DNA from: Candidatus Dormiibacterota bacterium
GTDB lineage: Bacteria > Chloroflexota > Dormibacteria > Aeolococcales > Bog-877
NCBI GenBank assembly: GCA_027306885.1
Contig: DAHUYV010000038.1
Location: 1-39,328, forward strand
Length of the DNA: 39,328 nt
Direction of reading: 5' to 3'
Below the pieces are notes generated by a model. That model was not told the DNA's origin. It did no database searches and was given only the letters and a program-made list of their open reading frames with translations. Both the position numbers and the translations under genes were made by a program. Positions 38,920-39,328 of this stretch are shown here, piece after piece. The first letter of the stretch is position 1; each line of letters opens with the position of its first letter.

Positions 38920-39328
38920 TCAGCCAGGGTCGGGGGCGCCCGGCTCGTCGGCCAGCAACGCCTCGACGTACAGTGCGGGGTCGAAGTCCTCCAGGTCCTC
39001 CGGGGCCTCCCCCAGGCCCACCAGTTTGACGGGCACTCCCAGCTCGCGCTCGACCTGGAAGACGTAGCCGCCACGGGCGCTGCCATCGAGTTTGGTGAGC
39101 ACCAGACCGGTGGCACCGATCACCTCGGAGAAGGAACGCGCCTGGGCCAGGGCGTTGGCGCCCACATAGGCGTCCAGCACCAGGAGAGCCTCCTGGGGCT
39201 GGCCCGGCAGCTGGGCCGCGATCACTCGCTTTACCTTGGCCAGCTCCTGCATCAGGTTGTCCTTGGTGTGCAGGCGGCCGGCGGTGTCCACCAGGACCAC
39301 GTCGCGGCCCCGGGCCACCGCCGCCGCC
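38920..39328 (-). CDS. ftsY: Signal recognition particle receptor FtsY (C-terminal part)
   Basis: Only the C-terminal ~135 residues of the GTPase domain are in the window; the frame is open to the edge. 'VVLVDTAGRLHTKDNLMQEL' is the G3 region, 'LVLTKLDGSARGGYVFQVER' the G4 and following block, and 'VPVKLVGLGEAPEDLEDFDP' the FtsY-type G5 and closing motif. FtsY rather than Ffh is favoured by 'KVKRVIAAQL' and by the ending soon after 'YVEALL', with no M domain. 'DAYVGANALAQARSF' replaces the more usual 'DATTGQNAL'. It is co-oriented with the GNAT gene and ffh. Confidence 0.95.
   Translation of the reverse strand, partial: AAAVARGRDVVLVDTAGRLHTKDNLMQELAKVKRVIAAQLPGQPQEALLVLDAYVGANALAQARSFSEVIGATGLVLTKLDGSARGGYVFQVERELGVPVKLVGLGEAPEDLEDFDPALYVEALLADEPGAPDPG

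Noticed and set aside
1-39328. CRISPR arrays, insertion sequences, prophage or attachment sites, replication origin
   Set aside because: No spaced direct repeats, transposase or integrase motifs, or DnaA-box clusters were seen on either strand. The single tRNA has no flanking direct repeat of its 3' end that I could find.

Overview
The window is a dense, GC-rich bacterial chromosome segment (by eye well above 65% G+C). Genes are packed with 4-base start/stop overlaps, and GTG and TTG starts are common. I see no IS element, phage gene, CRISPR array or plasmid function. Several features suggest a deep-branching Terrabacteria lineage such as Dormibacterota or Chloroflexota rather than a typical actinobacterium: a short EF-Ts (about 211 aa), a full hslVU pair, TANNNT-type -10 boxes close to start codons, a tRNA gene without encoded CCA, and a ylxM-ffh-rpsP-KH-rimM-trmD-rplS cluster. 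The taxonomic call is inference only. No stretch longer than 300 bases lacks a gene.

Layout, left to right. Positions 1-3377 hold a class V aminotransferase (cut by the window edge), an acyl-CoA carboxylase beta subunit and a divergent rnhB. Positions 3385-11847 hold an MBL-fold hydrolase and then, on the minus strand, a six-gene operon: an MTA-phosphorylase-type enzyme, a PH-like membrane protein, a GT39 protein mannosyltransferase, a second very large GT-C-like membrane protein, an amidohydrolase and a GT4 glycosyltransferase. Positions 11923-13673 hold a compact operon of three DsrE/DsrF/DsrH (TusD/TusC/TusB)-like proteins followed by a ThiF/MoeB-type adenylyltransferase, probably a sulfur-transfer module. 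Positions 13762-16982 (plus strand) hold tRNA-Leu(UAA), a small HExxH metallopeptidase-like protein, a cupredoxin lipoprotein, a class I aminotransferase and a C26 glutamine amidotransferase-like hydrolase.

Positions 17083-24963 (minus) are one nine-gene operon, rpsB-tsf-pyrH-frr-uppS-cdsA-dxr-rseP-ispG. It joins translation factors to the MEP isoprenoid pathway, undecaprenyl-PP synthesis, CDP-diacylglycerol synthesis and site-2 proteolysis. Positions 25131-26053 hold a GNAT acetyltransferase preceded by a candidate leader ORF. Positions 26041-30294 hold hslU, hslV and topA. Positions 30428-32841 (plus) hold a ferredoxin-NADP reductase and another GT-C-like protein. Positions 32852-33994 hold a degenerate CpaE-like protein. 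Positions 34051-38147 form the SRP/ribosome operon ylxM-ffh-rpsP-khpA-rimM-trmD-rplS. Positions 38233-39328 hold a GNAT gene with a paired internal frame shift and the 3' part of ftsY.

The observations I rate highest are the DsrEFH-like plus ThiF sulfur-relay cassette; the recurrent -10 boxes placed 6-11 bases before start codons, which imply widespread leaderless transcription; two mutually compensating frame shifts in the GNAT gene next to ftsY; a 29-codon leader ORF that ends in a GTGA overlap with the acetyltransferase; and unusual active-site motifs in Dxr and in the CpaE-like protein.
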